Positions 19,219-28,871 are shown, counted from the first letter of the stretch. The stretch: DNA of 64,000 nucleotides from Lutibaculum sp963816555 (GCA_963816555.1 CAWFLD010000007.1:324660-388659); one strand, 5' to 3'. Made by a program: numbers and translations. Notes: a model not told the origin generated them from the letters alone.

Positions 19219-19551
19219 TCATTCGAAGAGCGGCGCGATCCTGGCCAGCACCTCGTCCAGGATGAAGCCCGGCACCTCCTCCGAGCGTCGGCCGCCGCGG
19301 GCGCGAAGGTCGAGCGTGCGCAGCTGGTCGCACAGGATCGCGCCCGTGGCGTTCGTGCCGGCACCGGACAGCGAGACCGCGAAACCGGCCATGCGGCTGC
19401 CCATGCCTCCCTGCGTGATCGGCACGACGATCGCCGTTCCGGAGATGCGGTTGAAGCTGTCCGGGGAGACGATCAGGACGTAGCGGGCGCCCCGCTGCTC
19501 GCGCCCGGCCGTGGGATTGAGATCGACGTGCCAGATCTCGCCCCGGCGCAC
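19219..19551 (-). CDS. MazF/PemK-type endoribonuclease toxin
   Basis: Toxin of a type II toxin-antitoxin pair (110 aa). The N-terminus VRRGEIWHVDLNPTAGREQR and RYVLIVSPDSFNRISGTAIV are the standard MazF/PemK beta-barrel segments; ILCDQLRTLDLRARG matches the third. The start is the GTG at 19551, one base after the antitoxin stop, so the two are translationally coupled. These toxins cleave mRNA at short sequences; the specificity is not readable here. The pair separates the HAD gene from dapD. Confidence 0.92.
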   Translation of the reverse strand: MRRGEIWHVDLNPTAGREQRGARYVLIVSPDSFNRISGTAIVVPITQGGMGSRMAGFAVSLSGAGTNATGAILCDQLRTLDLRARGGRRSEEVPGFILDEVLARIAPLFE

Positions 19552-19552
19552 C

Positions 19553-19807
19553 TCAGATCGCCTCGTTGCCGACCGGCTCGTCCTCGAGCCAGGATCTTTC
19601 CTCGTCGCTCCGGGCCGCATCGGGATCGCACTGGCCCAGGAGTTCGTCCAGCGTGTATCTCGGGCGGGCCGGCGCGATCGTCAGCTTGCCGCCTTCGGTC
19701 TCGAGGATCACGGTCGAGCCGGCGCTCAGCTTGAGCTCGTCGAGCGTCGCCGGCGGCAGCGCCAGCATGATCGACCCGCCGACCTTTCGCAGTGTCGCCG
19801 TCGCCAT
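19553..19807 (-). CDS. MazE/ChpS-type antitoxin (AbrB fold)
   Basis: An 84-aa antitoxin with an N-terminal swapped-hairpin AbrB domain (ATLRKVGGSIMLALPPATLD, then LSAGSTVILETEGGKLTI). The acidic C-terminal tail (DPDAARSDEERSWLEDEP) would wrap the toxin. It precedes the toxin with 1-base spacing and presumably represses the operon. Directly upstream (19810-19845) lies an AT-richer stretch (TTAAACAGGAATATAACT) that may hold the promoter. Confidence 0.9.
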   Translation of the reverse strand: MATATLRKVGGSIMLALPPATLDELKLSAGSTVILETEGGKLTIAPARPRYTLDELLGQCDPDAARSDEERSWLEDEPVGNEAI

Positions 19808-19875
19808 GGGATCCGTCTCCTGAAGTTAAACAGGAATATAACTCAGCTCGGGGTCGACGGAAAGGGAGCGACCCG

Positions 19876-20604
19876 TCAGCCGATCCGCTCGCACACGTCG
19901 ACGAGGAACTGCGCGAGGTCCGAGGTCACGTGCTCGACATGGCCCTCGGTGCCCTTGGCCTGCTCCCAGTCGGCGCGGTGGCCGGTCGTCTCGGTCGGGT
20001 CGCCGGTGACGAGGACGGTGCGCATGCCGAGCTCGTGCGGCACCTCGAGGTTGCGCGGCAGGTCCTCGAACATCGCGGCGGCGGTCGGCTCGATGCCGTG
20101 CAGGGAAAGAAACGTCTCGTAGGGCCGGCGCGCGGGCTTCGGCTCGAACTCGGCGGCGATGATGTCGAACAGGTCCTCGAAATGCTCGCCGATGCCGAGC
20201 CGCGACAGGACCGCCTGCGCGTGCGCCCGCGAGCCGTTGGTCAGCACGAACTTGCGCCCCGGAAGCAGCGCCAGCGCGCTCCCGAGGGCGGGGTCGGGCT
20301 CGATCGGCGAGTGGTCGATGTCGTGCACGAAGCGCAGGAACTCGTGCGGGTCGACGCCGTGCTCGCTCATCAGGCCGCGCAGGGTCGTGCCGTAGCGCTT
20401 GTAGTAGTCCTTCTGGACCTTGCGCGCCTCGATCCGGTCGCACGACAGGAGCGCCGCGATGAAGCGGCCCATGCGCTCGTCGACCTGCGCGAAGAGGTTC
20501 GAGCGGGGCGGGTAGAGCGTGTTGTCGAGGTCGAAGATCCAGGTCGTGACGCCCGCGAAGGCGGCAAGCGGATCCTCACTTCGTGATGAGTGTGCCGACG
20601 CCAT
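19876..20604 (-). CDS. HAD-superfamily pyrimidine 5'-nucleotidase
   Basis: A 242-aa haloacid dehalogenase-type phosphatase. Motif I is WIFDLDNTLYPP with the nucleophilic Asp; motif II FVLTNGSRAHA; motif III lysine in EFEPKPARRPYE; motif IV MFEDLPRNLE. The DLDNTLYP form marks the pyrimidine 5'-nucleotidase (SDT1-like) group that dephosphorylates UMP/CMP. The 5' end overlaps argB by 29 bases; a start slightly downstream is possible. Its place after argB is conserved in Hyphomicrobiales. Confidence 0.9.
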   Translation of the reverse strand: MASAHSSRSEDPLAAFAGVTTWIFDLDNTLYPPRSNLFAQVDERMGRFIAALLSCDRIEARKVQKDYYKRYGTTLRGLMSEHGVDPHEFLRFVHDIDHSPIEPDPALGSALALLPGRKFVLTNGSRAHAQAVLSRLGIGEHFEDLFDIIAAEFEPKPARRPYETFLSLHGIEPTAAAMFEDLPRNLEVPHELGMRTVLVTGDPTETTGHRADWEQAKGTEGHVEHVTSDLAQFLVDVCERIG

Positions 20605-21463
20605 GCTCGGTAAATAGCTCCAGAAGGACCGCGTGCGAGACCTTGCCGTCGAGAATCACCACGCCCTCGACGCCGCGGTCGAGCGCCTCGATGCAGGTCT
20701 CGACCTTCGGGATCATGCCGCCGGAGATCGTCCCGTCGGCGATCAGCCGGCGCGCCTCGCCGATGGTGAGCTGCGGGATCAGGTTGCGCTCCTTGTCGAG
20801 CACGCCCGGCACGTCGGTGAGGAAGAGGAGGCGCTTGGCGTGCATCGCGCCGGCGACGGCGCCGGCGAAGGTGTCGGCATTGACGTTGTAGGTCTCGCCG
20901 TCGTCGCCCGGCGCCACCGGCGCGATGACCGGGATGAGGTCGGCGTGCGAGACCATGTCGATGACCTTGGAGTTCACCGTCTCCGGCTCTCCGACAAAGC
21001 CGAGGTCGACCACCCGCTCGATGTTGGAATCGGGATCGACCACCTTCCGCGTCGCCTTGCGGACGGTGACCATGTTGCCGTCCTTGCCGCACAGGCCGAC
21101 CGCCTTGCCGCCCTCGCGGTTGATGGCGGCGACGATCTCCTTGTTGATGCCGCCGGCGAGGACCATCTCGACGATCTCGACGGTCGCCCGGTCGGTGACG
21201 CGCAGGCCCGCGCGGAACTCCGACTGGATGCCGAGCTTCTCGAGCATCCGGCCGATCTGCGGGCCGCCGCCGTGCACCACGACGGGATTGATGCCGGAAG
21301 TCTTGAGCAGCGTGATGTCCTTGGCGAAGGCGCGGGCGAGCTCGGGATCGCCCATCGCGTGGCCGCCATACTTCACCACGATCGTCTGCTCGTCGTAGCG
21401 CAGCATGTAGGGCAGCGCCTCGGCGAGGATGCGCGCGTGGTCGTGCGGGCTGAAGTCTTCCAA
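20576..21463 (-). CDS. argB: Acetylglutamate kinase
   Basis: Second step of arginine synthesis: phosphorylates N-acetylglutamate. The 295-aa amino acid kinase fold shows VVKYGGHAMGDPELARAF, the glycine-rich VVHGGGPQIGRMLEKLGI, and the C-terminal GGMIPKVETCIEALDRGVEG. The N-terminal helix (DHARILAEALPYM) is typical of arginine-sensitive, hexameric ArgB. It lies 30 bases after engB on the same strand. Confidence 0.96.
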   Translation of the reverse strand: MEDFSPHDHARILAEALPYMLRYDEQTIVVKYGGHAMGDPELARAFAKDITLLKTSGINPVVVHGGGPQIGRMLEKLGIQSEFRAGLRVTDRATVEIVEMVLAGGINKEIVAAINREGGKAVGLCGKDGNMVTVRKATRKVVDPDSNIERVVDLGFVGEPETVNSKVIDMVSHADLIPVIAPVAPGDDGETYNVNADTFAGAVAGAMHAKRLLFLTDVPGVLDKERNLIPQLTIGEARRLIADGTISGGMIPKVETCIEALDRGVEGVVILDGKVSHAVLLELFTEHGVGTLITK

Positions 21464-21493
21464 AGGCCGTCCTCCCGTGTCCGTTCCTGCCGA

Positions 21494-22171
21494 TCAGGCC
21501 GCGCCCGGCGGCGCGTCGAGCGCGAAGCCGGCGATCTCAGCCCGTAGCTCGTCGATGCCGCGGCCGGTCTGCGACGAGGTCAGGAGCACGACCGGATGGG
21601 CGGCGGGATGCTTCGCCAGCGCCTTGCCGACGCTCTCGACGACCTTCGCGACCTCGGACTCCTTCAGCTTGTCGACCTTCGTCAGCACCGCCTGGTAGGA
21701 GACCGCCGCCTCGTCGAGCGTCTTGAAGACCGGCTCGTCGTTCGCCTTCACGCCGTGGCGCGCGTCGATCAGCACGTAGACGCGCCGCAGCTCGACCCGG
21801 CCGCGCAGGAACTGGAAGATCAGCTTCGTCCAGCGGGCGATCTCGCCCTTCGGCGCCTTGGCGTAGCCGTAGCCCGGCATGTCGACGACGCGCAGCCGGC
21901 CGTCGAGATCGAAGAAGTTCAGCTCGCGCGTGCGGCCCGGCGTGTTCGAGGTGCGGGCGAGCGTGCCCTGGCCGGTGACGGCGTTGATCAGGCTCGACTT
22001 GCCGACATTGGAGCGGCCGGCGAAGGCGATCTCCGGCAGCTCCCCCGGCGGCAGGTCGGCGAGGGCGCGGGCCCCGCGAACGAAGCTCGCGGGCCGCGAG
22101 AACAGCAGGTGGTCGCCAGACCCCGTCCCGGTGTCCTCGCCGCCTTCCGCGTCATCGGCGATCTGCATCAA
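21494..22171 (-). CDS. engB: Ribosome biogenesis GTP-binding protein YsxC/EngB
   Basis: GTPase needed for 50S ribosome assembly (225 aa). G1 is AFAGRSNVGKSSLINAVTG, the G3 region DMPGYGYAKAPKGE, G4 VLTKVDKLK, and G5 LLTSSQTGRGI. The alphaproteobacterial N-terminal extension (~35 aa, FSRPASFVRGA) is present. It begins 9 bases after yidC ends, so it belongs to the rpmH-rnpA-yidC-engB-argB transcript. Confidence 0.95.
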   Translation of the reverse strand: MMQIADDAEGGEDTGTGSGDHLLFSRPASFVRGARALADLPPGELPEIAFAGRSNVGKSSLINAVTGQGTLARTSNTPGRTRELNFFDLDGRLRVVDMPGYGYAKAPKGEIARWTKLIFQFLRGRVELRRVYVLIDARHGVKANDEPVFKTLDEAAVSYQAVLTKVDKLKESEVAKVVESVGKALAKHPAAHPVVLLTSSQTGRGIDELRAEIAGFALDAPPGAA

Positions 22172-22180
22172 CCGTGGATC

Positions 22181-24061
22181 CTACTCGCCCGCTCCGGATT
22201 TCGCCGGTGTCGAGCCGCCGCCGGTTCCGCCGGTTCCGTCGCCGTCGCCGGACTTCGGGCGGCCGAAGCTCGCCTTGATGTTGCCGAGGATGTCCGGCTT
22301 CACGCCCTGGCGGCGCATGATGATGTACTGCTGCGTCACCGAGAGCGAGTTGTTCCAGGCCCAGTAGATCACGAGGCCGGCCGGGAAGCGCGCCAGCATG
22401 AAGGTGAAGACGAGCGGCATCCAGTTGAAGACCATCGCCGAGGTCGGGTCGGGCGGCGGCGGGTTCAGCCGCATCTGCACCCACATCGTCACGCCCATGA
22501 TCAGCGGCCAGACGCCGATCATCAGCATGTGCGGGGGATCCCACGGGATCAGGCCGAACAGGTTGAAGATGGTCGTCGGGTCGGGCGCCGACAGATCCTG
22601 GATCCATCCGAAGAACGGCGCGTGCCGCATCTCGATGGTGACGAAGATGACCTTGTAGAGCGAGAAGAAGACAGGAATCTGGATGACGATGGGCAGGCAG
22701 CCGGCAAGCGGGTTGATCTTCTCCCGCTTGTACATCTCCATCATTTCCTGCTGCTGCTTCATCTTGTCGTCTTTGTACTTCTCCCGCAGCTCCTGCATCT
22801 TGGGCTGCATCTTCTTCATCCGGCTCATGGACGTGTAGCTCTTGTTGGCGAGCGGGAAGAAGAGGGCCTTGACCAGCACCGTGACGATCATGATCGCGAT
22901 GCCGAAATTGCCGACGAGCTTGAAGAAGAAGTCGATGACGTAGAACAGCGGCCGCGTGATGAAGTGGAACCAGCCCCAGTCGATCAGCAGCTCGAAGCGG
23001 TCGATGCCGAGGCTGTTCTCGTAGCCGTTGAGGATGTCGACGCGCTTGGCGCCGGCGAACACGCGGTTCTCGATCGTCGTGCTGGCGCCGGGCGCGATCT
23101 GCACGGCGTCGCGCAGGTAGTCGGACTGGTAGCTGTTCTTGTTGTCGGCCGTGCCGGAGGAGAAGCGCGCCTGGTAGTGCGCGTCCTGCGCCGGCACCGC
23201 GGCGGCCGCCCAGTACTTGTCGGTGATGCCGAGCCAGCCGCCGGTGGCGGAGAAGGTCTGCGCCGGCTCGCCGGTGATGTTCTTGTACTTGATCTCCTTC
23301 AGGCCCTCGTCGCCGACCACGCCGATCAGGCCTTCGTGAAGGATGTAGTAGTTCGTCAGGTTGTCGGGCAGGCCGTGGCGCGACACGAGGCCGTAGGAGC
23401 TCAGCGAGACCGGCTGGCCGCTGTTGTTCGTCACGGTGTCGTCGACCGTGAACATGTAGTTCTGGTCGACCGAGATCTTGCGCTGGAAGACGAGCCCGTT
23501 CGGCGACTGGTAGGTCAGCGTCACCGGCGTCGAGGGCGTCAGCTTCGCGCCCTCGGGCGCCTGCCACACCGTGTCGGAGGTCGGCAGGCCCTGGACGTCG
23601 CCCGTCGCCGCGACGAAGCCCTGCTCGGCGTAATAGGGAAGCGGCGAGCCGGAGGGCGACAGCAGCACGACGTTCGGGCTGTCCTTCTCGACGGTCACCT
23701 TGTAGTCCTTGAGCACCACGTCGTCGATGCGGGCGCCCTTCAGGTTGATCGAGCCGCTGACGGCGGGCGTGTCGATCGGGATGCGCGGCGACTGGGCGAG
23801 CGCCTGCTCGCGGGTCATCGCCTGCTGGCCGGCAGCCCCCGACGCGGGCGGCGCGTTCGGGGTGGCGCCCGGGACCGAGCCTTGCGGCGCTCCCGTCGCC
23901 GGCGCACCGGCCTGCTGCTGCGGCGCCTGCGGCTGGGTCTGCTGCTGGGCCTGCTCGACGGGCTGCTGGTCGCGGCCGCCCATGCCGACGAAGTACTGCC
24001 ACCCCGCGATGATCAGGATCGAGAGCACGATCGCGATGATGTAGTTGCGATTGTCATCCAT
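22181..24061 (-). CDS. yidC: Membrane protein insertase YidC
   Basis: Inserts and folds inner-membrane proteins with or without SecYEG. Start at 24061 (MDDNRNYIIAIVLSILII), with AAGGA upstream; 626 aa. Order: N-terminal membrane anchor, a Pro/Gln/Ala-rich linker, a large periplasmic beta domain (PLPYYAEQGFVAATGD to ENSLGIDRFELLIDWG), then the conserved five-span core containing NKSYTSMSRMKKMQPKMQEL and PLAGCLPIVIQIPVFFSLYK. A Gly/Thr-rich tail ends the protein. The gene overlaps rnpA by 8 bases. Confidence 0.97.
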   Translation of the reverse strand: MDDNRNYIIAIVLSILIIAGWQYFVGMGGRDQQPVEQAQQQTQPQAPQQQAGAPATGAPQGSVPGATPNAPPASGAAGQQAMTREQALAQSPRIPIDTPAVSGSINLKGARIDDVVLKDYKVTVEKDSPNVVLLSPSGSPLPYYAEQGFVAATGDVQGLPTSDTVWQAPEGAKLTPSTPVTLTYQSPNGLVFQRKISVDQNYMFTVDDTVTNNSGQPVSLSSYGLVSRHGLPDNLTNYYILHEGLIGVVGDEGLKEIKYKNITGEPAQTFSATGGWLGITDKYWAAAAVPAQDAHYQARFSSGTADNKNSYQSDYLRDAVQIAPGASTTIENRVFAGAKRVDILNGYENSLGIDRFELLIDWGWFHFITRPLFYVIDFFFKLVGNFGIAIMIVTVLVKALFFPLANKSYTSMSRMKKMQPKMQELREKYKDDKMKQQQEMMEMYKREKINPLAGCLPIVIQIPVFFSLYKVIFVTIEMRHAPFFGWIQDLSAPDPTTIFNLFGLIPWDPPHMLMIGVWPLIMGVTMWVQMRLNPPPPDPTSAMVFNWMPLVFTFMLARFPAGLVIYWAWNNSLSVTQQYIIMRRQGVKPDILGNIKASFGRPKSGDGDGTGGTGGGSTPAKSGAGE

Positions 24062-24455
24062 CGGAGGAGTCCTTGCCGGCCGCGCCGGTGCGTTTGTTCG
24101 CACGCGCGAAGGCGCGTGTGAGGTCTTCGAGAATGGAGGCGTAGCTGGCGCTCAGCGTGGCGCGTCGCCCGACGATCACGTAGTGGCGGCCGGGCAGGGC
24201 CTGGGCCGGCGCGACGGCGCGCGCGGCTTCCCTCAGGCGGCGCTTGGCGCGGTTGCGCTCGACCGCATTGCCGACCTTGCGGCTGACCGTGAACCCGAGC
24301 ATGGGCTCACCGTCGCCCCGGCGCACCGCCTGTAGGATGAGGCTGGGTGTCACGGCGCGCTCTCCGCGGGCCACCGTCAGGAACTGGCTGCGCACGCGCA
24401 GCCGCCCCGGCTGTTCGCCGGGCCTGCCCGGCTGCGCCGCGGGGCGCTCGCGCAT
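24054..24455 (-). CDS. rnpA: Ribonuclease P protein component
   Basis: Protein cofactor of RNase P, which matures tRNA 5' ends. 133 aa, with the diagnostic GNAVERNRAKRRLREAAR helix that contacts the RNA and FTVSRKVG before it; the C-terminus has YVIVGRRATLSASYASI. The start at 24455 gives a slightly long Pro/Arg/Gly-rich N-terminus, so a later start is possible. Directly downstream of rpmH. Confidence 0.94.
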   Translation of the reverse strand: MRERPAAQPGRPGEQPGRLRVRSQFLTVARGERAVTPSLILQAVRRGDGEPMLGFTVSRKVGNAVERNRAKRRLREAARAVAPAQALPGRHYVIVGRRATLSASYASILEDLTRAFARANKRTGAAGKDSSDG

Positions 24456-24470
24456 CGGAATGCCTTCGTC

Positions 24471-24605
24471 TTACGCCGAAAGCTGCTTGCGACCGCGAGC
24501 GCGACGGCGCGACAGGACCTTGCGGCCGTTCTTGGTTGCCATGCGCGCACGGAAACCGTGGCGACGCTTGCGCACGAGTTTAGAGGGTTGATAAGTCCGC
24601 TTCAC
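24471..24605 (-). CDS. rpmH: Ribosomal protein bL34
   Basis: Very short basic protein (44 aa) of the large ribosomal subunit: VKRTYQPSKLVRKRRHGFRA followed by the ATKNGRKVLSRRRARGRK tail. The start is GTG 24605. It is the first gene of the rpmH-rnpA-yidC cluster, transcribed leftward. Confidence 0.97.
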   Translation of the reverse strand: MKRTYQPSKLVRKRRHGFRARMATKNGRKVLSRRRARGRKQLSA

Positions 24606-24923
24606 GGGCCTGCTCCGGCTGAAAAAACGATGCTGTCTCCGCGCCGCGACCCGATCGCGACGGAACGGGACGACGACGCAACGCCGCACGCAATCGCGCT
24701 GCGGCGCGAGAGGCGGCGAAGTTTGATGGGCATATACGTGACCCACTCGGGGAAAGTCAACGACGGCCGGCGGACATGGCCCCCTGACACATTGCTCTCA
24801 AATGGCGGTGAGGCGCCGACACGGCGACGGGCCGATGTGCTAGATCAACGGGGTAGCCGGCCGGTCAGTGGCCGAGGAGCGAAATTCGCCTTGGACACGA
24901 GAACCGAAAGTGCCGGCCGGACG
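24606..24923. other. Intergenic region between rpmH and the TVP38 gene
   Basis: 318 bases between two divergent genes. It should contain the leftward rpmH promoter and the rightward promoter for the TVP38 gene. I see no convincing -35/-10 pair, RNA structure or DnaA-box cluster. Open frames across it have Arg/Ser-rich shadow composition. Confidence 0.6.
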
Positions 24924-25734
24924 ATGCCCCGCAAGGACGGCCGGAGCGGCAGTGGCCGCCGGATCAGGTGGGCTGCCCTCGCGCTGCTCGCCGCGGCGGC
25001 GGCGCTCGTCGTGCTCACCGGCGCCCACCACCAGCTGTCGCCGCGCGCGCTCGTCAGCCACTACGCCACCTTCAAGTCGTTCCTGTCGGCCCACTGGTGG
25101 CAGGGCCTGGCGATCTACGCCGCCGGCTATGCCGGGCTGATCGCGCTGTCGGTGCCGGGCGGCCTCGCTGATGACGGTCGCGGGCGGGCTGTTCTTCGGC
25201 TGGGCTCGTCGGCGGCGCGACGACGGTCGTCGCGGCGACGGTCGGGGCGACGCTCCTGTTCCTCCTGGCGCGCACGACGCTCGGCGAGGCGCTGGCGGAG
25301 CGGGCCGGCCAGCGCATCGGCGCCCTGCGCGAAGGCTTCCGCGAGGACGCGGCGAGCTACCTGCTGTTCCTGCGGCTCGTGCCGATCTTCCCGTTCTGGC
25401 TCGTCAACCTCGCGCCCGCCCTGCTCGGCGTCGGCCTGCCGACCTTCGTCGTCACGACCCTCGTCGGCATCGCGCCCGGCGACCTTCGCCTTCTCCGTGC
25501 TCGGCGCCGGCCTCGACAGCGTCGTGGCGCAGCAGGCGGAGGCGCTCGGAGGCGTGCCGGCAGGCGGCGGCCGACCCTGCCGCCTGCCAGGTATCCCTTG
25601 ATCTCTCCGACCTCGTGACGCCCACTCTCTTCGCAGCCCTCGCCGCGCTCGGCCTGCTCGCGCTGATGCCGGTCGTGGTCAAGAAGCTGTGGCGGGCGAA
25701 GGCCCGCCGCCGCACGGGCGGCGCCGGCGGCTGA
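24924..25734 (+). CDS. TVP38/TMEM64 family membrane protein (four frameshifts)
   Basis: Inner-membrane protein of the DedA/VTT superfamily, linked to lipid scrambling and membrane homeostasis. Pieces in order: an N-terminal span (WAALALLAAAAALVVLTGA), AIYAAGYAGLIALSVPGG, MTVAGGLFFGW, TLLFLLARTTLGEALAER, LRLVPIFPFWLVNLAPALLG and a C-terminal span. Four single extra bases near 25165, 25205, 25485 and 25545 move the frame by the same step each time; removing them gives 807 nt (268 aa), a normal length. It is 45 bases upstream of a flavin oxidoreductase, a frequent partner of TVP38 genes. Confidence 0.85.
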
Positions 25735-25779
25735 CGCCGTCACCTTGAACCCCGACAATCGACAGGAGCCCGCGACGGT

Positions 25780-27213
25780 ATGGCGCAGGAAACAGCCACT
25801 CCCGACATCTGCGTCATCGGTGCGGGGTCGGGCGGCCTCTCGGTCGCCGCGGCGGCGGCCGCCTTCGGCGTGCCGACCGTGCTGGTCGAGCGCGGCCGGA
25901 TGGGCGGCGACTGCCTGAACACCGGCTGCGTGCCGTCCAAGGCGCTGATCGCCGTGGCGCGCGCCGCGCACGCGATGCGCCATGCCGACCGCTTCACGCT
26001 GGCGCCGCACGAGCCGGAGATCGACTTCGCGAAGGTGCACGACCACGTGCACCGGGTGATCGCCGAGATCGCGCCGGCCGATTCCGCCGAGCGCTATCGC
26101 GGCATGGGCGTCGACGTGATCGAGGCGGAGGCGCGCTTCGCCGACAAGGCGACGATCGTCGCCGGCGGCCGCGAGATCAGGCCGCGGCGCATCGTGATCG
26201 CGACGGGTTCGGTGCCCGCCGTGCCGCCGATCGAGGGGCTCGACACGGTGCCCTACCTGACGAGCGACACGATCTTCGGGCTGTCGGAGAGGCCGCGCCA
26301 CCTCGTGGTGCTCGGCGGCGGGCCGATCGGCATCGAGCTCGCCCAGGCGCATGCGCCGGCTCGGCGCCGAGGTGACCGTCGTCGAGGCGGAGGCGGCGCT
26401 GGCGAAGGAGGATCCCGAGCTCGCCGAGCCGGTGCTCGACCAGCTGCGCGCCGACGGCGTGACGCTGCTGACCGGCGCCCGGGCGACGAAGGTCGAGGCC
26501 GCCGAGGCGGCGGCTTCACGCTGCACCTCGAGGGGCGCGACGGCACGAGCACCGTCGCGGGGAGCCACCTCCTCGTCGCGGTCGGGCGCAAGCCGATGTT
26601 CGACGGGCTCGACCTCGAGGCCGGCGGCATCGCCCGCGACGGCCATGGCCTGAAGCTCGACGCCCACCTGCGCACGACGAACCGCCGCGTCTACGCCGTC
26701 GGCGACGCGGCCGGCGGGCCGCAGTTCACCCACGTGGCGAACTACCATGCCGGCATCGTCATCCGGAACATCCTGTTCCGGCTCAACGCGAAGGCGAACC
26801 ACGGCCACATTCCCCGCGTCACCTATGCCGACCCCGAGCTCGCCCAGGTCGGGCTCACCGAGGCCGAGGCGCGCCAGGCGCACAAGGGACATCCGCATCC
26901 TGCGCTTTCCCTACGCCGAGAACGACCGCGCCCGCACCGACCGGACGACGGCGGGGCACATCAAGGCCGTCGTCTCGCAGGCGCGGCGAGATCCTCGGCG
27001 CCGGCATCGTCGGCGCGAACGCCGACGAGCTGATCCAGCCCTGGAGCCTCGCCATGGCGAAGGGGCTGCCGATCCGGGCGATGACCGAATTCGTGGCGCC
27101 CTATCCGACGCTCGGCGAGATCTCCAGGCGCGCCGCCTACGAGTACTACAGGCCTGGTTTGACGAACCCCTGGGCTCGGCCGCATCATCTCGCTCCTGCG
27201 GCAACTCGGCTGA
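25780..27213 (+). CDS. FAD-dependent pyridine nucleotide-disulfide oxidoreductase, mercuric reductase-like (frameshifts)
   Basis: Class I flavin disulfide reductase. FAD site ICVIGAGSGGLSVAAAAAAF, redox-active Cys pair GGDCLNTGCVPSK, NAD(P)H site VVLGGGPIGIELAQA, second FAD motif RVYAVGDAAGG, then the dimerisation domain. Extra bases near 26350, 26890, 26990 and 27168 and a missing base near 26515 sum to +3; correction gives 1431 nt (476 aa). The C-terminal catalytic segment reads PYPTLGE, with Tyr where lipoamide and glutathione reductases have His, and there is no N-terminal heavy-metal domain. The substrate is therefore unknown; it likely works with the adjacent TVP38 protein. Confidence 0.85.
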
Positions 27214-27280
27214 CGGGACGCCGTACGGGCACGGAGCTTCGGATCGGTGAGCGACCCGAGCGGCGCGCAGGCCGCCGGCA

Positions 27281-28732
27281 ATGGCCATGCCGGCCGCGTG
27301 CGGCCTTGGCCTTTCGGGCAAGCTCCTTCTGCTCACCGTGGTCGTTCGTCATGGTGAGCGAGATCCTGATCTACGTGCCCTCGATCGCCAATTTCCGGCA
27401 CAACTGGCTGAGCGAGCGGCTGGACGCTGCGCGGCTGGCGGCGCTCGTCCTCGACGCGGCGCCCGACCGCATGGTGCCGCGCGAGCTCGAGCTGAGGCTA
27501 CTCGACCAGGTCGGCGCCTACGCGGTGGCCGAGAAGGAGGGCGACACGCGGCGCCTGCTCGCGATCTCCGACATGCCGCCGCCAGTCGAGGCGAGCTTCG
27601 ACCTTCGGACGATGAACGTCCTTCGACGAGATCATGCGCTCCTTCGAGGTGCTGCTGACGCCGCCCGGCCGCACGATCCGCGTCGTCGGCAGCGCCGAGG
27701 ACGGCAGCCGCTTCATCGAGATCGTGATGGACGAGACGCCGCTGCGGCAGGCGATGATCCGCTATTCCGATCAACATCCTGTCGCTGTCGATCATCATCT
27801 CGATCGTCACGGCGGCGCTCGTCTATCTGACGCTGAACTGGCTGCTGGTGCGGCCGATGCGGCGGCTGACGGAAGGCATGCTCGCCTTCCGCGCCGATCC
27901 CGAGGACGCCGACCGGATCATCGCGCCCGTCCGACCGCGCCGACGAGATCGGCGTCGCCGAGCGCGAGATGGCGGGCCTGCAGCGCGAGCTCGTCTCGAT
28001 GCTCAACCAGAAGAACCGGCTCGCCGCGCTCGGCCTCGCGGTCTCCAAGATCAACCACGACCTGCGCAACATACTCGCCTCCGCGCAGCTTGTCGTCGAC
28101 CGGGTGGCGACCGTCGACGACCCGCTCGCCCAGCGCCTGGCGCCCAAGCTCGTGCGCACGCTCGACCGGGCCGTCGCCTTCTGCTCCGATACGCTGAAAT
28201 ACGGCTCGGCCCGCGAGACGCCGCCGCAGCGCCAGCGCGTGCGCCTGGCGCCGATCGTCGACGAGGTGGCCGAGACGCTCGAGCCGAACATGACAGGCGA
28301 CCGTCGCGCTCGTCGCCGCGATCGACCGCGAGCTCGAGATCGACGCCGATCCCGACCAGCTCTTCCGCGTCCTGATGAATCTCGGCCGCAATGCGCTCGA
28401 GGCGATGCAGCGCACGCGCGACGAGGTCGAGCCGACACTGCGCTTCGCGGCCCGGCGCGAAGGCAGCGTGGTGACGATCGAGGTCTCCGACACCGGCCCC
28501 GGCGTGCCGGCGCGAGTGCGCGACCGCCTGTTCCAGCCCTTCCACGCCTCGACCCGCAGCGGCGGCACGGGCCTCGGCCTCGCCATCGCCGCGGAGATCG
28601 TCGCCGCGCATCACGGCACGATCCGCCTCGCCGAGGGCACGCTCGGCGCGACGTTCCTGATCGAGATCCCCGACCGGGTCGGTGGAGCTTCACGCCAGCG
28701 GCCCGCCGCGCCGTGCGTCGGGCGGGGCCTGA
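27281..28732 (+). CDS. Sensor histidine kinase (frameshifts)
   Basis: Membrane sensor kinase of ~481 aa after correction. Layout: span 1 (LSGKLLLLTVVFVMVSEILI), periplasmic domain of ~130 aa, span 2 (SLSIIISIVTAALVYL), HAMP (LLVRPMRRLTEGMLAF), DHp helix with the phospho-accepting His in SKINHDLRNILASAQ, and an ATPase domain with N box NLGRNALEAMQ, G1 DTGPGVP and G2 GGTGLGLAIA. Six extra bases (near 27345, 27620, 27770, 27925, 28300 and 28682) give 1446 nt on removal. No response regulator is adjacent, so the partner is elsewhere. The signal is unknown. Confidence 0.85.
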
Positions 28733-28808
28733 TCGGCTCCGGATCGTCGCTCGATCCCCGCTTGCATTCGCGTCCAAAGCCGATTAGGTATCCGCCACGC
28801 TCGCTTCC

Positions 28809-28829
28809 GAGGCGGCCTCGCGCCGCCTC
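28809..28829 (+). terminator. Hairpin downstream of the histidine kinase
   Basis: GAGGCGGC pairs with GCCGCCTC around a 5-base loop, 77 bases after the kinase stop and just before the tRNA gene. It lacks a T-run, so it may be a weak or Rho-assisted terminator. Confidence 0.4.
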
Positions 28830-28871
28830 GTCCGCGCCTTGCCCAGGCGCGTGAACCGCGAGAATGGCTTG

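Noticed and set aside
25357..26898. Minus-strand 513-codon open frame
   Set aside because: Antisense of the TVP38 and oxidoreductase genes, which match families after frame correction.
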